In this document: positions 32,171 through 39,779 of the stretch, in pieces
Numbering within the stretch: the first letter of the stretch is position 1
Layout of the letters: each line of letters starts with the position of its first letter
NCBI GenBank assembly: GCA_903822495.1
Contig: CAIJPD010000018.1
Location: forward strand, 124,001-188,000
Direction of reading: 5' to 3'
DNA length: 64,000 nt
From: an uncultured Chloroflexota bacterium
Lineage (GTDB): Bacteria; Chloroflexota; Limnocylindria; Limnocylindrales; CSP1-4
Made by a program: the position numbers and the translations under genes
The notes under the pieces: model-generated
Seen by the model: the letters and a program-made list of their open reading frames with translations, nothing else
Database searches by the model: none
What the model was told of the DNA's origin: nothing

Positions 32171-33424
32171 GTGGAGCAGGCCGCGCCGATCGCCGGCGTG
32201 CTGGGCGCCCGGCGGCGGCTCGCGGCCATCATCGATCCCCGCTTCCAGCTGCCGATCGCCGCGGTCTTCACGGCGTTCCTCGGGATCGGCGCCATCGTCC
32301 CGGTCCTGCCCGGGCACATGCAACAGGACCTGAACTCCGGGGACGTGGAGATCGGCTTCGTCGTCGGCGCGTACTCGGTGGCGGCGCTGGGCAGCCGGAT
32401 CGCCGCGGGGCGACTGGTCGACGCGCGCGGGGGCATCGTCAGCGTGAGGCTGGGGCTGTCGGTCTCCTTCCTGGCGGGACTCCTCTTCCTGCTGCCGCTG
32501 GGACTCCCCGCGCTGGTGGCGGCGCGCATGGCCCAGGGGGTCGGCGCGGCCTTCACGTTCGGGGGAGCGGCGGCCCTGATCGTGGCCATGGCCCCGCCCG
32601 ACCAGCGCGCGCGGGCGATGGGCTGGCTGGGCGTCGGCCCATGGGGCGCCCTGGCGGTCGGCCCCATCGTGGGCGCCCTGATTGGCTCGTTTGGCGGCAC
32701 GGCCCTCTTCATCGTCCTGCTGCCGCTGCCCGCCATGGCACTGGTCTCGCGCTGGCGGCCGATCGAAGCGCGCAGCCGGAGCGCGGCGGGCGGACCGCAC
32801 TCGCGCCTCTTCCCGAGGGAGGCCATGCTGCCCGGGGTGGCGCTGGGGATGGTGAGCATGGGCCAGGTCACGCTGACGGGCTTCCTCGTCCTGCGGATGG
32901 CCGGGATCGGCGGCAACGGCGCCCTCGCCTTCGGGGCGTATGCGACCGGCGTCGTCGTGGCCCGGGCGCTCCTCAGCTCGATCGTGGACAAGCTGGGGTC
33001 GGCGACGGGGATGCTGGTCGGCTGCCTGATCGCCGCGACGGGCTTCGTGGTGATCGCGCTCGCGCCGGCGTCGACGGTTGGCGTGCTGGGCGCGGTCCTG
33101 TGCGGGCTCGGCTTCGCGTTCCCGTGGCTCGCCCTCCTGACGTTCGCGTTCGACCGCGTGGGAGAGCACGAGAAGGGCGCGGCCTTGGGCGTCCTGACGG
33201 CGACGTCCGACGCCGCGATGTTCGGCGGGGCCATCCTGGCGGGCACGATCGCCGGCCTGTTGGGCTACCCGGCGGTCTTCTGGGCCGGCGGCCTCTCGGT
33301 GCTGGGCGCCGGCGCCCTGGTCATCCCCGCGATGCGCACGGCCAGGCGGCTCGCCCGGGTGGCCAGCCCCCAGGGGGCCCTCGAGGCGGAGGCGGCCGCG
33401 GACCTGGCCAACCCGGACGTCTGA
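32171..33424 (+). CDS. MFS transporter
   Basis: A 417-residue membrane protein with 12 hydrophobic helices, typical of a major-facilitator drug or metabolite exporter. The loop between helices 2 and 3 reads GRLVDARGGIVSVRLG, close to the family's G-x-L-x-D-x-x-G-R-R motif, and helix 5 carries GVGPWGALAVGPIVGALIG (antiporter-type motif C). The frame continues far upstream through the ligase-like gene; I chose the GTG at 32171, one base after that stop and with GGGCGAG upstream. Cotranscription with the ligase-like gene is likely. Substrate unknown. Confidence 0.88.
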   Translation: MEQAAPIAGVLGARRRLAAIIDPRFQLPIAAVFTAFLGIGAIVPVLPGHMQQDLNSGDVEIGFVVGAYSVAALGSRIAAGRLVDARGGIVSVRLGLSVSFLAGLLFLLPLGLPALVAARMAQGVGAAFTFGGAAALIVAMAPPDQRARAMGWLGVGPWGALAVGPIVGALIGSFGGTALFIVLLPLPAMALVSRWRPIEARSRSAAGGPHSRLFPREAMLPGVALGMVSMGQVTLTGFLVLRMAGIGGNGALAFGAYATGVVVARALLSSIVDKLGSATGMLVGCLIAATGFVVIALAPASTVGVLGAVLCGLGFAFPWLALLTFAFDRVGEHEKGAALGVLTATSDAAMFGGAILAGTIAGLLGYPAVFWAGGLSVLGAGALVIPAMRTARRLARVASPQGALEAEAAADLANPDV

Positions 33425-33478
33425 GCCAATCCCGGATCGGCCCGCCACGATCGGTGGGACAGCGCGCCGCGACCGGTG

Positions 33479-33506
33479 CCTCCGAACCCTCCGCACCCTC
33501 CGAACC
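33479..33506 (+). repeat. Direct repeat CCTCCGAACC
   Basis: Two exact copies (33479-33488 and 33497-33506) 18 bases apart, with a related CCTCCGCACC-like copy between them. They lie in the gap between the MFS gene and the small membrane protein gene and could be a regulator site; no further support. Confidence 0.35.
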
Positions 33507-33613
33507 GGCGCATGGCGTGCACGAAATCCACACATGCCGGCGCGAATGTGGTCCCTGTCAAGCAGACAGGCCCGGTCAGAGGATCGGGCGCCACACACGG
33601 AGCAGCACCCTCG

Positions 33614-34072
33614 ATGCATCGCAGCGGATTGTTCGCCGTCCTGACCCTCGCCGCGGTGTCGGTGGTCTCGGGGCTGATCGGCTACAACGCCGGCCTGACC
33701 TCCACCGCCGTCGCCGCCGGCGCCACGGTGGTCGTCACCGGTGGGTTCCCGGGCTTCGGGACACTCCTCTTCCTCTTCTTCCTGTTCTTCATGACGAGCA
33801 TGGCCTTCGGGTTCTCGCGCCGAAAGCGAGCCTGGATGGCGGGGCACGATGGCCAGCACGGCCACGGGCCGTGGGGCGCGGGACGGCCGGGCGGCTCGGG
33901 CTTCGGGCCCGGCTTCGGCCCGATGGGCAACCCCGCTGACCCCCGTCGCCAGTGGGTGGCCGAGATGCATCGCCGCCTCCACGAGGATGAGGTCAAGGGC
34001 ACCGGCACTTCGGGCAACCCGGCCGGGCCGGCCGGATCGACCGGCCCCGGCGCCAACTCCAACGCCAGCTGA
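33614..34072 (+). CDS. Small membrane protein with Gly-rich cytoplasmic tail
   Basis: A 152-residue protein I cannot place in a family. There is a hydrophobic N-terminal segment (GLFAVLTLAAVSVVSGLIGY), a short Val/Gly-rich stretch and a very hydrophobic second helix (GFGTLLFLFFLFFMTSMAFGF). A basic, then Gly/Pro/His-rich tail follows, with RRQWVAEMHRRLHEDE as a short predicted helix. The His-rich stretch GHDGQHGHGPWG could bind metal (inference). The ATG at 33614 has GGAG ten bases upstream. It precedes a two-component system but is separated from it by a strong terminator. Confidence 0.65.
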   Translation: MHRSGLFAVLTLAAVSVVSGLIGYNAGLTSTAVAAGATVVVTGGFPGFGTLLFLFFLFFMTSMAFGFSRRKRAWMAGHDGQHGHGPWGAGRPGGSGFGPGFGPMGNPADPRRQWVAEMHRRLHEDEVKGTGTSGNPAGPAGSTGPGANSNAS

Positions 34073-34168
34073 CCATTCCTGATCCGGTCACCGGCTGACC
34101 ACGCGTCGGCCCAAGGGCCACCGGGCGGTGCTCCGGGCCCGGGTCACCACCCCTCCCCTCCCTCAACA

Positions 34169-34200
34169 CGGCGCCCGGCGGGTATCCTCGCCGGGCGCCG
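34169..34200 (+). terminator. Strong rho-independent terminator
   Basis: Perfect 12-bp stem CGGCGCCCGGCG (34169-34180) / CGCCGGGCGCCG (34189-34200) with an eight-base loop, followed by a T-rich stretch (34201-34226). The only hairpin in the window with a clear T-rich tail. It ends the small membrane protein transcript, or acts as an attenuator before the response regulator at 34263. Confidence 0.75.
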
Positions 34201-34262
34201 TTCTCCCTTCGGTCTCTTTCTTCCTCGGCCCGCCGCCGAGCCACCCGGGAGCCACCCGCCAG

Positions 34263-34952
34263 ATGCGCACCATCCTCGTCGTCGAGGACGAACCGCAGAT
34301 CTCCGCCCTCGTGCGCGACTACCTCGAGCACGCGGGCTTTGCCGTGGTGTCGGCCCGGGACGGCGAGGGGGCCCTCGCGCTGGCCCGCCGCCAGAAGCCC
34401 GACGCCATCGTGCTGGACCTGGGCCTCCCGGGGATCGACGGCCTGGACGTGGTCCGCGCCATCCGCCGCGATTCGGCCGTGCCCATCGTGGTGCTGACCG
34501 CCCGAGGCGACGAGACCGACCGCGTCACCGGGCTGGAGCTGGGCGCCGACGACTACGTGGTCAAGCCGTTCAGCCCCAAGGAGCTGGTCGCGCGCGTGCG
34601 CGCCGTCCTGCGTCGCACCGAGGCCGCCGCCCGGCCAGCCGAGCGGCTGGGCGTGGGGCCACTGGAGCTGGACCTGGCCCGGCACCGGGTCACGGTGGGC
34701 GGGCGGTCCGTCTCGCTCACGCCGACGGAGTTCGAGCTGCTCGCCACGCTGGCCCGCGAGCCGGGTCGCGTCTTCACCCGCGGCCAGCTGCTGGACGCGG
34801 TCCATGGCTTCAGCCTGGAGACCTACGAGCGCGCGATCGACGGCCACATCAAGAACGTCCGGCGGAAGCTGGAGGAGGCGGATCCGGCGGGGGCGTCCTT
34901 CGTCCGCACCGTGCACGGGGTGGGCTACGCGCTCGAGGAGCCCGGGGCATGA
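34263..34952 (+). CDS. OmpR/PhoB-family response regulator
   Basis: A 229-residue DNA-binding response regulator. The receiver domain has the acidic pair in VVEDE (residues 6-10), the phosphoacceptor Asp52 in VLDLGLPG and the conserved Lys in VVKPFSP. The C-terminal winged helix of OmpR type includes LTPTEFELLATLAREPGRVFTR and RAIDGHIKNVRRKLEE, ending RTVHGVGYAL. The stop overlaps the histidine kinase start (ATGA), so the pair is translated together. The start at 34263 is the first residue of the receiver fold; GGGAG lies 11 bases upstream. Confidence 0.95.
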   Translation: MRTILVVEDEPQISALVRDYLEHAGFAVVSARDGEGALALARRQKPDAIVLDLGLPGIDGLDVVRAIRRDSAVPIVVLTARGDETDRVTGLELGADDYVVKPFSPKELVARVRAVLRRTEAAARPAERLGVGPLELDLARHRVTVGGRSVSLTPTEFELLATLAREPGRVFTRGQLLDAVHGFSLETYERAIDGHIKNVRRKLEEADPAGASFVRTVHGVGYALEEPGA

Positions 34953-36184
34953 CGGACGACGGGCGCCCTTCGGGGCCGAACGCGGGCGAGCCGAAGGCGG
35001 GGCCGAACTCCGGCGGCGAGGCGCCGGATTCGAACGCCCCCGATTCGCAGGACCCAACCTGGCACATCACCACCTGGCAGGGCGGTGGCTGGGGCCGCGG
35101 CCAGTGGCAGCAATCCGGCTGGGCCGGCGTGGACTGGCAGGCGGGGCGCGGCCGGCGCCGGGGCGGGCCGCGCCGCGTGACCGGGTTCATCGGCTGCCTG
35201 GTGCTCTTCGTCGTCCTCTTCCTGGGCACCCTCACCGCGCTCGCGACATGGGTGGCCGGCACGCTGCTAGGCGCCGTCTCGCCGGGGATGGCTGCGCCCG
35301 CGCCCGTGGCCCTCGCCGTCATCCTGGTGGTCCTGTTCGGGATGTTCAGCGGCGGCCGAACCATGATGCGATCGGTCCGCCCGCTGGCGGCCATCGCCAA
35401 CGCCACCGAGCGCCTGGCCGACGGCGAGGCCAACGTCCGCGTGGAGGTCCGCGGGCCCGGGCCCGTTCGGCGGCTGGCCGCTTCGTTCAACGCCATGGCC
35501 GAGCGGCTGGACCGCGCGCAGACCGCCCGCCGGGCCCTCCTCGCCGACGTGACCCACGAGCTGCGGACCCCGCTCCAGGTGATCGCCGGCAGCACCGAGG
35601 CGATGCTCGACGGCATCCACCCGCGCGACGACGCCCACCTCTCCCCCATCCTGGCCGAGACGGCGGTGATGAACCGGCTCCTGGACGACCTGCGCACCGT
35701 CTCGCTGGCCGAGGCCGGCGCGCTGCCGCTGCACCGCGAGGACACGGACCTGCGGCGACTCCTGGCGGACGTGGCCACGGGCCATCGGGCGGCGGCCACC
35801 GAGGCGGGTGTGGCGATCTCGGCGGCTCCGGGTGCCGCGCTGGAGCTGTCGGTGGATCCCGTCCGGATCCGCGAGGTGATCGCCAACCTGGTGGTCAACG
35901 CGATCCGCCACACGCCGCGCGGTGGCACGGTCCGGCTGGACGCCCGGGTCGACGGGCCGTGGGTGGAGCTGACCGTGGAGGACTCCGGCGAGGGCATCCC
36001 GCCCGCGGACCTGGACCGGATCTTCGACCGCTTCCAGCGCCGCGCGGATTCGGGCGGCAGCGGCCTGGGGCTCACGATCGCGCGCGACCTGGTGATCGCG
36101 CACGGCGGCACCATCCGCGCGGAGAGCGACGGCATCGCCGGCCGCGGCACGATCCTGCGGGTGCGGCTGCCGCGAACGAGGTAG
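34949..36184 (+). CDS. Sensor histidine kinase, probable intramembrane sensor
   Basis: A 411-residue kinase partnering the response regulator. The first 75 residues are polar and low in complexity. Two helices follow (about residues 77-110 and 112-135) with almost no loop between them, so there is no extracytoplasmic sensor domain. A HAMP linker leads to the dimerisation helix LLADVTHELRTP with phosphoacceptor His203. The ATPase domain has NLVVNAIRHTP (N box), DSGEGIPP (G1) and GGSGLGLTIA (G2). Short-loop kinases of this kind usually sense envelope stress, drugs or a partner membrane protein; the small membrane protein at 33614 is a candidate (inference). Confidence 0.93.
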   Translation: MTDDGRPSGPNAGEPKAGPNSGGEAPDSNAPDSQDPTWHITTWQGGGWGRGQWQQSGWAGVDWQAGRGRRRGGPRRVTGFIGCLVLFVVLFLGTLTALATWVAGTLLGAVSPGMAAPAPVALAVILVVLFGMFSGGRTMMRSVRPLAAIANATERLADGEANVRVEVRGPGPVRRLAASFNAMAERLDRAQTARRALLADVTHELRTPLQVIAGSTEAMLDGIHPRDDAHLSPILAETAVMNRLLDDLRTVSLAEAGALPLHREDTDLRRLLADVATGHRAAATEAGVAISAAPGAALELSVDPVRIREVIANLVVNAIRHTPRGGTVRLDARVDGPWVELTVEDSGEGIPPADLDRIFDRFQRRADSGGSGLGLTIARDLVIAHGGTIRAESDGIAGRGTILRVRLPRTR

Positions 36185-36417
36185 AGAGCCGGCGTAGACC
36201 TCGGGGCCGCATTGGACCATCGATGAGCGGCGATACGAGAACCGGACATGCGCGATTCGCGGGTCACTGCTTCTCGAAGACCGTTCAACTCGCCCAGCCC
36301 TCGCTCGACGACGACGCTGATGGCTCTCTGCGCCGGCCTGCTCTTGAGCCACCTGGGCATGAGCGCTCAATGGCCGTCGATACCTGCTCGAGGTTGGCCT
36401 CGAGGTCCTGTCCGGCG
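36185..36417. other. 233-base gap without a recognisable gene
   Basis: Between the histidine kinase and an unknown gene on the other strand. Base composition is less G+C-rich than the surroundings. No ORF with a recognisable product, no hairpin with a T-run. Possibly the decayed remains of an accessory gene. Confidence 0.4.
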
Positions 36418-36921
36418 CTATTCCGTGCCCGGGTTCCCCTCGGTCTCGGGACGCGAATGGGTGCTCAGGTCATCGGCCACGTCCCGGATATCCGGATCGT
36501 CACTGCGGCGCGCTCGGTCGATCAGCGACGGCAGGAACTGCGGAGCCACGCGTGCAAGAAGGTCGCCGAGCGCCCGGAACTCCTCGTAGGTCGCCGAAGG
36601 AGCCTCAAGGATCCGATCGATCTCGCCCGACAGCTGGTCGGCGAGCCATTCCTCACCCAAGCCCTCGATTAGCCGCCATGCTCGCTGGGTGTCCCCGGAG
36701 TCGAACGACCCGGCCCAGGTCAACTCGATCAGCGCCTTCCGGCGCTGATCGAGGGGAAAGTGTTCGAGCTCCCGCAGCGCCGTTCCGCGGCCAGAACCGC
36801 GAATCGCGTTGATGACGATCGCAAGGTGCCGATCGGTGTGGCCCCAGAAGGCGCGCCTGGCGTCGTAGTAGGCCGCCTCCGCCCGGACCAGGTGCTCGAA
36901 CGCGGTCTCAAGGTCGCTCAC
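36418..36921 (-). CDS. Unknown protein, helical
   Basis: A 167-residue soluble protein of no family I recognise. It is predicted almost all alpha-helical and acidic, starting SDLETAFEHLVRAEAAYYDARRAFWGH and containing LRELEHFPLDQRRKALIEL. The later RARRSDDPDIRDVADDL resembles the ends of HEAT-like helical repeats seen in many immunity-type proteins (weak inference). The GTG start has GAGGG about nine bases upstream. It follows the next unknown gene by 18 bases on the same strand, and both are less G+C-rich than the window, which suggests a small acquired unit. Confidence 0.6.
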   Translation of the reverse strand: MSDLETAFEHLVRAEAAYYDARRAFWGHTDRHLAIVINAIRGSGRGTALRELEHFPLDQRRKALIELTWAGSFDSGDTQRAWRLIEGLGEEWLADQLSGEIDRILEAPSATYEEFRALGDLLARVAPQFLPSLIDRARRSDDPDIRDVADDLSTHSRPETEGNPGTE

Positions 36922-36939
36922 GCAGATCGTGCCCTCGCT

Positions 36940-37344
36940 TCAATCCGTGCGGAGGGGTCCAAGGACGGCCTCCCATCGGTCGACCAGCATCTTCCGTTCC
37001 TCTGGTGTCACGAGGTCAGGCCAGGCGTATGCCGTCATGGCGTCGATCGCCGCGGCTTCTGCCGCGTCCCACGGACCACCTTGGAGCGTCAGGCCGCCAT
37101 CATCCTGGCCATTCGGCTCCTCCGTGATCACCGCCGAAGGATCTCGGGCGCGCGCAGCGCCCATCACGGCCCCAGCGACCCGGTAGCCTTCGATAGCAAA
37201 GGGCACACTTCTCAGGATCCGATCGCGAATCTGTGGAGCCTGTGGTCGCGCCGGCTGAGCGGCAAATCGATCCGCGATGTCGCGATCGAATCGCCGCTCA
37301 ATCAGGTCAACCATCGCGGCGATAACAGCTCTGTCCACTTCCAC
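36940..37344 (-). CDS. Unknown protein, small, acidic
   Basis: A 134-residue soluble protein without recognisable domains. The start VEVDRAVIAAMVDLIERRF is a predicted helix; GPWDAAEAAAIDAMTAYAW and TPEERKMLVDRWEAVLG give two more. The GTG at 37344 has GAGAAG close upstream. It is the first gene of a two-gene unit with the unknown gene at 36418. Lower G+C and lack of relatives I know of point to acquired DNA; no mobility gene accompanies it. Confidence 0.55.
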   Translation of the reverse strand: MEVDRAVIAAMVDLIERRFDRDIADRFAAQPARPQAPQIRDRILRSVPFAIEGYRVAGAVMGAARARDPSAVITEEPNGQDDGGLTLQGGPWDAAEAAAIDAMTAYAWPDLVTPEERKMLVDRWEAVLGPLRTD

Positions 37345-37427
37345 ATCTTCTCAGGCTGGGACGACGTGGGGCGGGTGGCCCGAAGCAGGATGCGGCCCTG
37401 GCATCGCCACCTGGCCCACCGGTGACC

Positions 37428-38750
37428 CTACCCGACGCTCCGCACCGCCCGCCAGATGGAGCGCAGGCCGGGGCGCTGGCCGTACAGCAGCACGCCCGCC
37501 GCGTAGACCCGCGTGGACAGCCAGGCGGTCGCCACGATCGTCGCCAGCAGGAGCGTGAAGCAGAGCACCACCTCCCACGGCTCCACCCGGCCGATCGTGA
37601 GGCGCGTCAGCATCACGAACGGGCTCCAGAACGGGAAGAACGAGGCGAACCGGACGATGGGGCCGCCGCCCCCGCCCAACGCCGTGATCGCCAGCATGTA
37701 GCCGCCGATCGCGATCAGGCTGAGCGGCAGCGCGATGACCTGGAGGTCCTCCGCGCGGCTCACCAGCGAGCCGGCCGCCGCGTAGATCAGGGCGTACAGC
37801 GTGAAGCCCAGGATGAAGAACGCGGCGTAGGCCGCCAGGAGCGCCGGGGACAGCGCCGCGAGCGACGGCGCCACGGAGCCGCCCGGACCCATGAGCGAGA
37901 CCGCGATCCGATCCTCCAGCACCAGCGTCACCAGCGCCGGCGCCAGCACGAAGGCGTACTGCGTGAACCCGGCCATCCCGATTCCCAGCACCTTGCCCAG
38001 CACCAGCTGGCGCGCCGAGGCGGCGCTGATGATCAGCTCCATCACCCGGCTGGCCTTCTCGGCGACCACGCCGGCCGCAACCCACATCCCGTAGATCACC
38101 AGGATGATGAAGATCAGGATCACGAAGATGATGCCCAGAACGCGCCGGCCGGCGAAGTCGGCATTCGTCAGGGGCGCGCCCCCGGCGGTGGGGCCGGCGG
38201 CGGCGATCACATCGAGGGTGGGGATCTGAAACGGCGCGGCCCCGGTCAGGGGTTGCGCGGCGGTCCAGTCCAGGATGGCGACGGCGAGCGTGCCGACTCC
38301 GATCAGCGTGGAGCGGTCGGCGCCCATGGTCTCGCCGGTCAGGAACGTGAAGGCGATCCGGCCGGTGGCCTCCCGACTGGCGACCAGCCCGGCCTCGTAG
38401 CGGCCGACACCGATCTCGGCCGCCGCGCGCTCCGGGGCGCCGGCGCGGATGAACGCGTAGGCCGGCGCCGCACCCTCGGGCCGCCCGCCACCCAGCGACT
38501 CGTTGTTCATGACGCCCGACATGATCGACACGGCGCGCTCGGCCAGCGCGTCGTCGGAGGCGTAGACGCCGATCCGGGTGGTGAGGCCGCGATCGGCCAG
38601 GCGCACAAGGAGCGGCGAGAACGCCACCAGCACCGCGAGCCCGGCCAGCAGCAACGTCGACAGGACGAAGAGGCGGCTTCGGACCCGTGCGCCGTACTCA
38701 CGACGGGCCACGATCAGCACGTTGGGCAGGAGCGGGTCGTGCCGGCTCAT
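37428..38750 (-). CDS. ABC-2 permease, NatB-like
   Basis: A 440-residue membrane subunit. Helix 1 ([21 protein letters not shown]) is followed by an extracytoplasmic domain of about 170 residues. A block of five more helices begins [39 protein letters not shown]. That last segment, with E-K-x-S-R-x-M-E-x-I-x-S, is the signature of NatB-type sodium or drug export permeases. The ATG overlaps the ATPase stop by four bases. Substrate unknown; sodium extrusion by homology is only a suggestion. Confidence 0.88.
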   Translation of the reverse strand: MSRHDPLLPNVLIVARREYGARVRSRLFVLSTLLLAGLAVLVAFSPLLVRLADRGLTTRIGVYASDDALAERAVSIMSGVMNNESLGGGRPEGAAPAYAFIRAGAPERAAAEIGVGRYEAGLVASREATGRIAFTFLTGETMGADRSTLIGVGTLAVAILDWTAAQPLTGAAPFQIPTLDVIAAAGPTAGGAPLTNADFAGRRVLGIIFVILIFIILVIYGMWVAAGVVAEKASRVMELIISAASARQLVLGKVLGIGMAGFTQYAFVLAPALVTLVLEDRIAVSLMGPGGSVAPSLAALSPALLAAYAAFFILGFTLYALIYAAAGSLVSRAEDLQVIALPLSLIAIGGYMLAITALGGGGGPIVRFASFFPFWSPFVMLTRLTIGRVEPWEVVLCFTLLLATIVATAWLSTRVYAAGVLLYGQRPGLRSIWRAVRSVG

Positions 38751-39688
38751 GCGCCCACGCCGCCGGCCAGCGTTGTCTCGTCCGACGACGGTCGCCCCAC
38801 GAAGTCGATGAAGACCTGCTCCAGCGACGCGTCCGCGATCTCGAAGTGCGTCACCCGCAGCCCGCGCGCGATGGCCGCCGCCAGCACCGCGTCCGGTTCG
38901 GTGCCCGGCTCCAGCTCGATCTCCGTCCGGTCGATCCCGGGCCGCAGCACGCGGGCCCCGGGGACGTCAGTGAGCCAGGGCATCCGGTGGTCGCCGTCGA
39001 TCGAGAGCCTGACCATCCGCCGACCGGCCGCCCGCCGCACCTCCTGGAGCGTGCCGCCCACCACCACCTTGCCGCGGTCGACGATCGCGACGGATTCGCA
39101 CATCGCCTCCACCACCTCCATCTGGTGGGTGGAGAAGATCAGCGTCTTGCCGCGGTCGCGCAGCTCCAGGAACGCCTCGCGCAGGAGCGCGACGTTGACC
39201 GGGTCCAGCCCGGTGAACGGCTCGTCCATCAGCAGGACCTGAGGGTCGTGCAGGATGGCCGCCAGGAACTGGATCTTCTGCTGGTTGCCCTTGGACAGCT
39301 CCTCGGCGCGCCGGTCGGCGTACTCCGGGATCCGGAAGCGGGCCAGCCACTCGCGGGCGGTGCGGGTGGCGACGTCACGCGGCACCCCGTACAGGCCGGC
39401 GAAGTAGACCAGCTGCTCCAGGATCCGCATCCGGGGGTAGAGGCCGCGCTCCTCGGGCAGGTAGCCCCACGTGCGGCGCGGCAGCTGGTCGTGGGCCTCG
39501 CCGTTCCAGCGGATGGTGCCGGCGTCGGCGCGGAGGACGCCCAGCACGATCCGCATCGTGGTGGTCTTGCCGGCGCCGTTGGCGCCCAGGAAGCCGAAGA
39601 CCTGGCCCTTGGGGGCCTCCATGGTCAGCCCATCGAGGGCGCGCGTTCGCCCGAAGGTCTTGGTCAGGCCGTCGATCACCAGGGACAT
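38747..39688 (-). CDS. ABC transporter ATPase, NatA-like
   Basis: A 313-residue ATPase for the NatB-like permease. Walker [10 protein letters not shown] lies at about residues 36-44, the signature reads [11 protein letters not shown], Walker [13 protein letters not shown], and the switch [11 protein letters not shown]. The C-terminal 80 residues ([11 protein letters not shown] onward) are the extra domain found in NatA proteins. The ATG at 39688 follows TATCCT by eight bases, with no Shine-Dalgarno, so this gene starts the unit; its stop overlaps the permease start. Confidence 0.92.
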   Translation of the reverse strand: MSLVIDGLTKTFGRTRALDGLTMEAPKGQVFGFLGANGAGKTTTMRIVLGVLRADAGTIRWNGEAHDQLPRRTWGYLPEERGLYPRMRILEQLVYFAGLYGVPRDVATRTAREWLARFRIPEYADRRAEELSKGNQQKIQFLAAILHDPQVLLMDEPFTGLDPVNVALLREAFLELRDRGKTLIFSTHQMEVVEAMCESVAIVDRGKVVVGGTLQEVRRAAGRRMVRLSIDGDHRMPWLTDVPGARVLRPGIDRTEIELEPGTEPDAVLAAAIARGLRVTHFEIADASLEQVFIDFVGRPSSDETTLAGGVGA

Positions 39689-39696
39689 TGGGCCCG

Positions 39697-39702
39697 AGGA
39701 TA
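39697..39702 (-). promoter_or_regulatory. -10 box, leaderless start of NatA-like ATPase gene
   Basis: TATCCT on the minus strand, eight bases before the ATG at 39688. Confidence 0.6.
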
Positions 39703-39779
39703 CCCGCGGGCTCGATCGCCCGTCCTCGGGACGATCGTCCGGGTGGGACCCTCGGCCATGGCCAGCCCGTTGGCCGCCC

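Noticed and set aside
31309-33246. Upstream extension of the S9 peptidase frame
   Set aside because: Antisense to the ligase-like and MFS genes and without similarity; the GTG at 31308 with its own Shine-Dalgarno begins the propeller.
36185-36417. Possible decayed recombinase or toxin fragment
   Set aside because: Translated all plausible frames by eye; none gives a recognisable motif.
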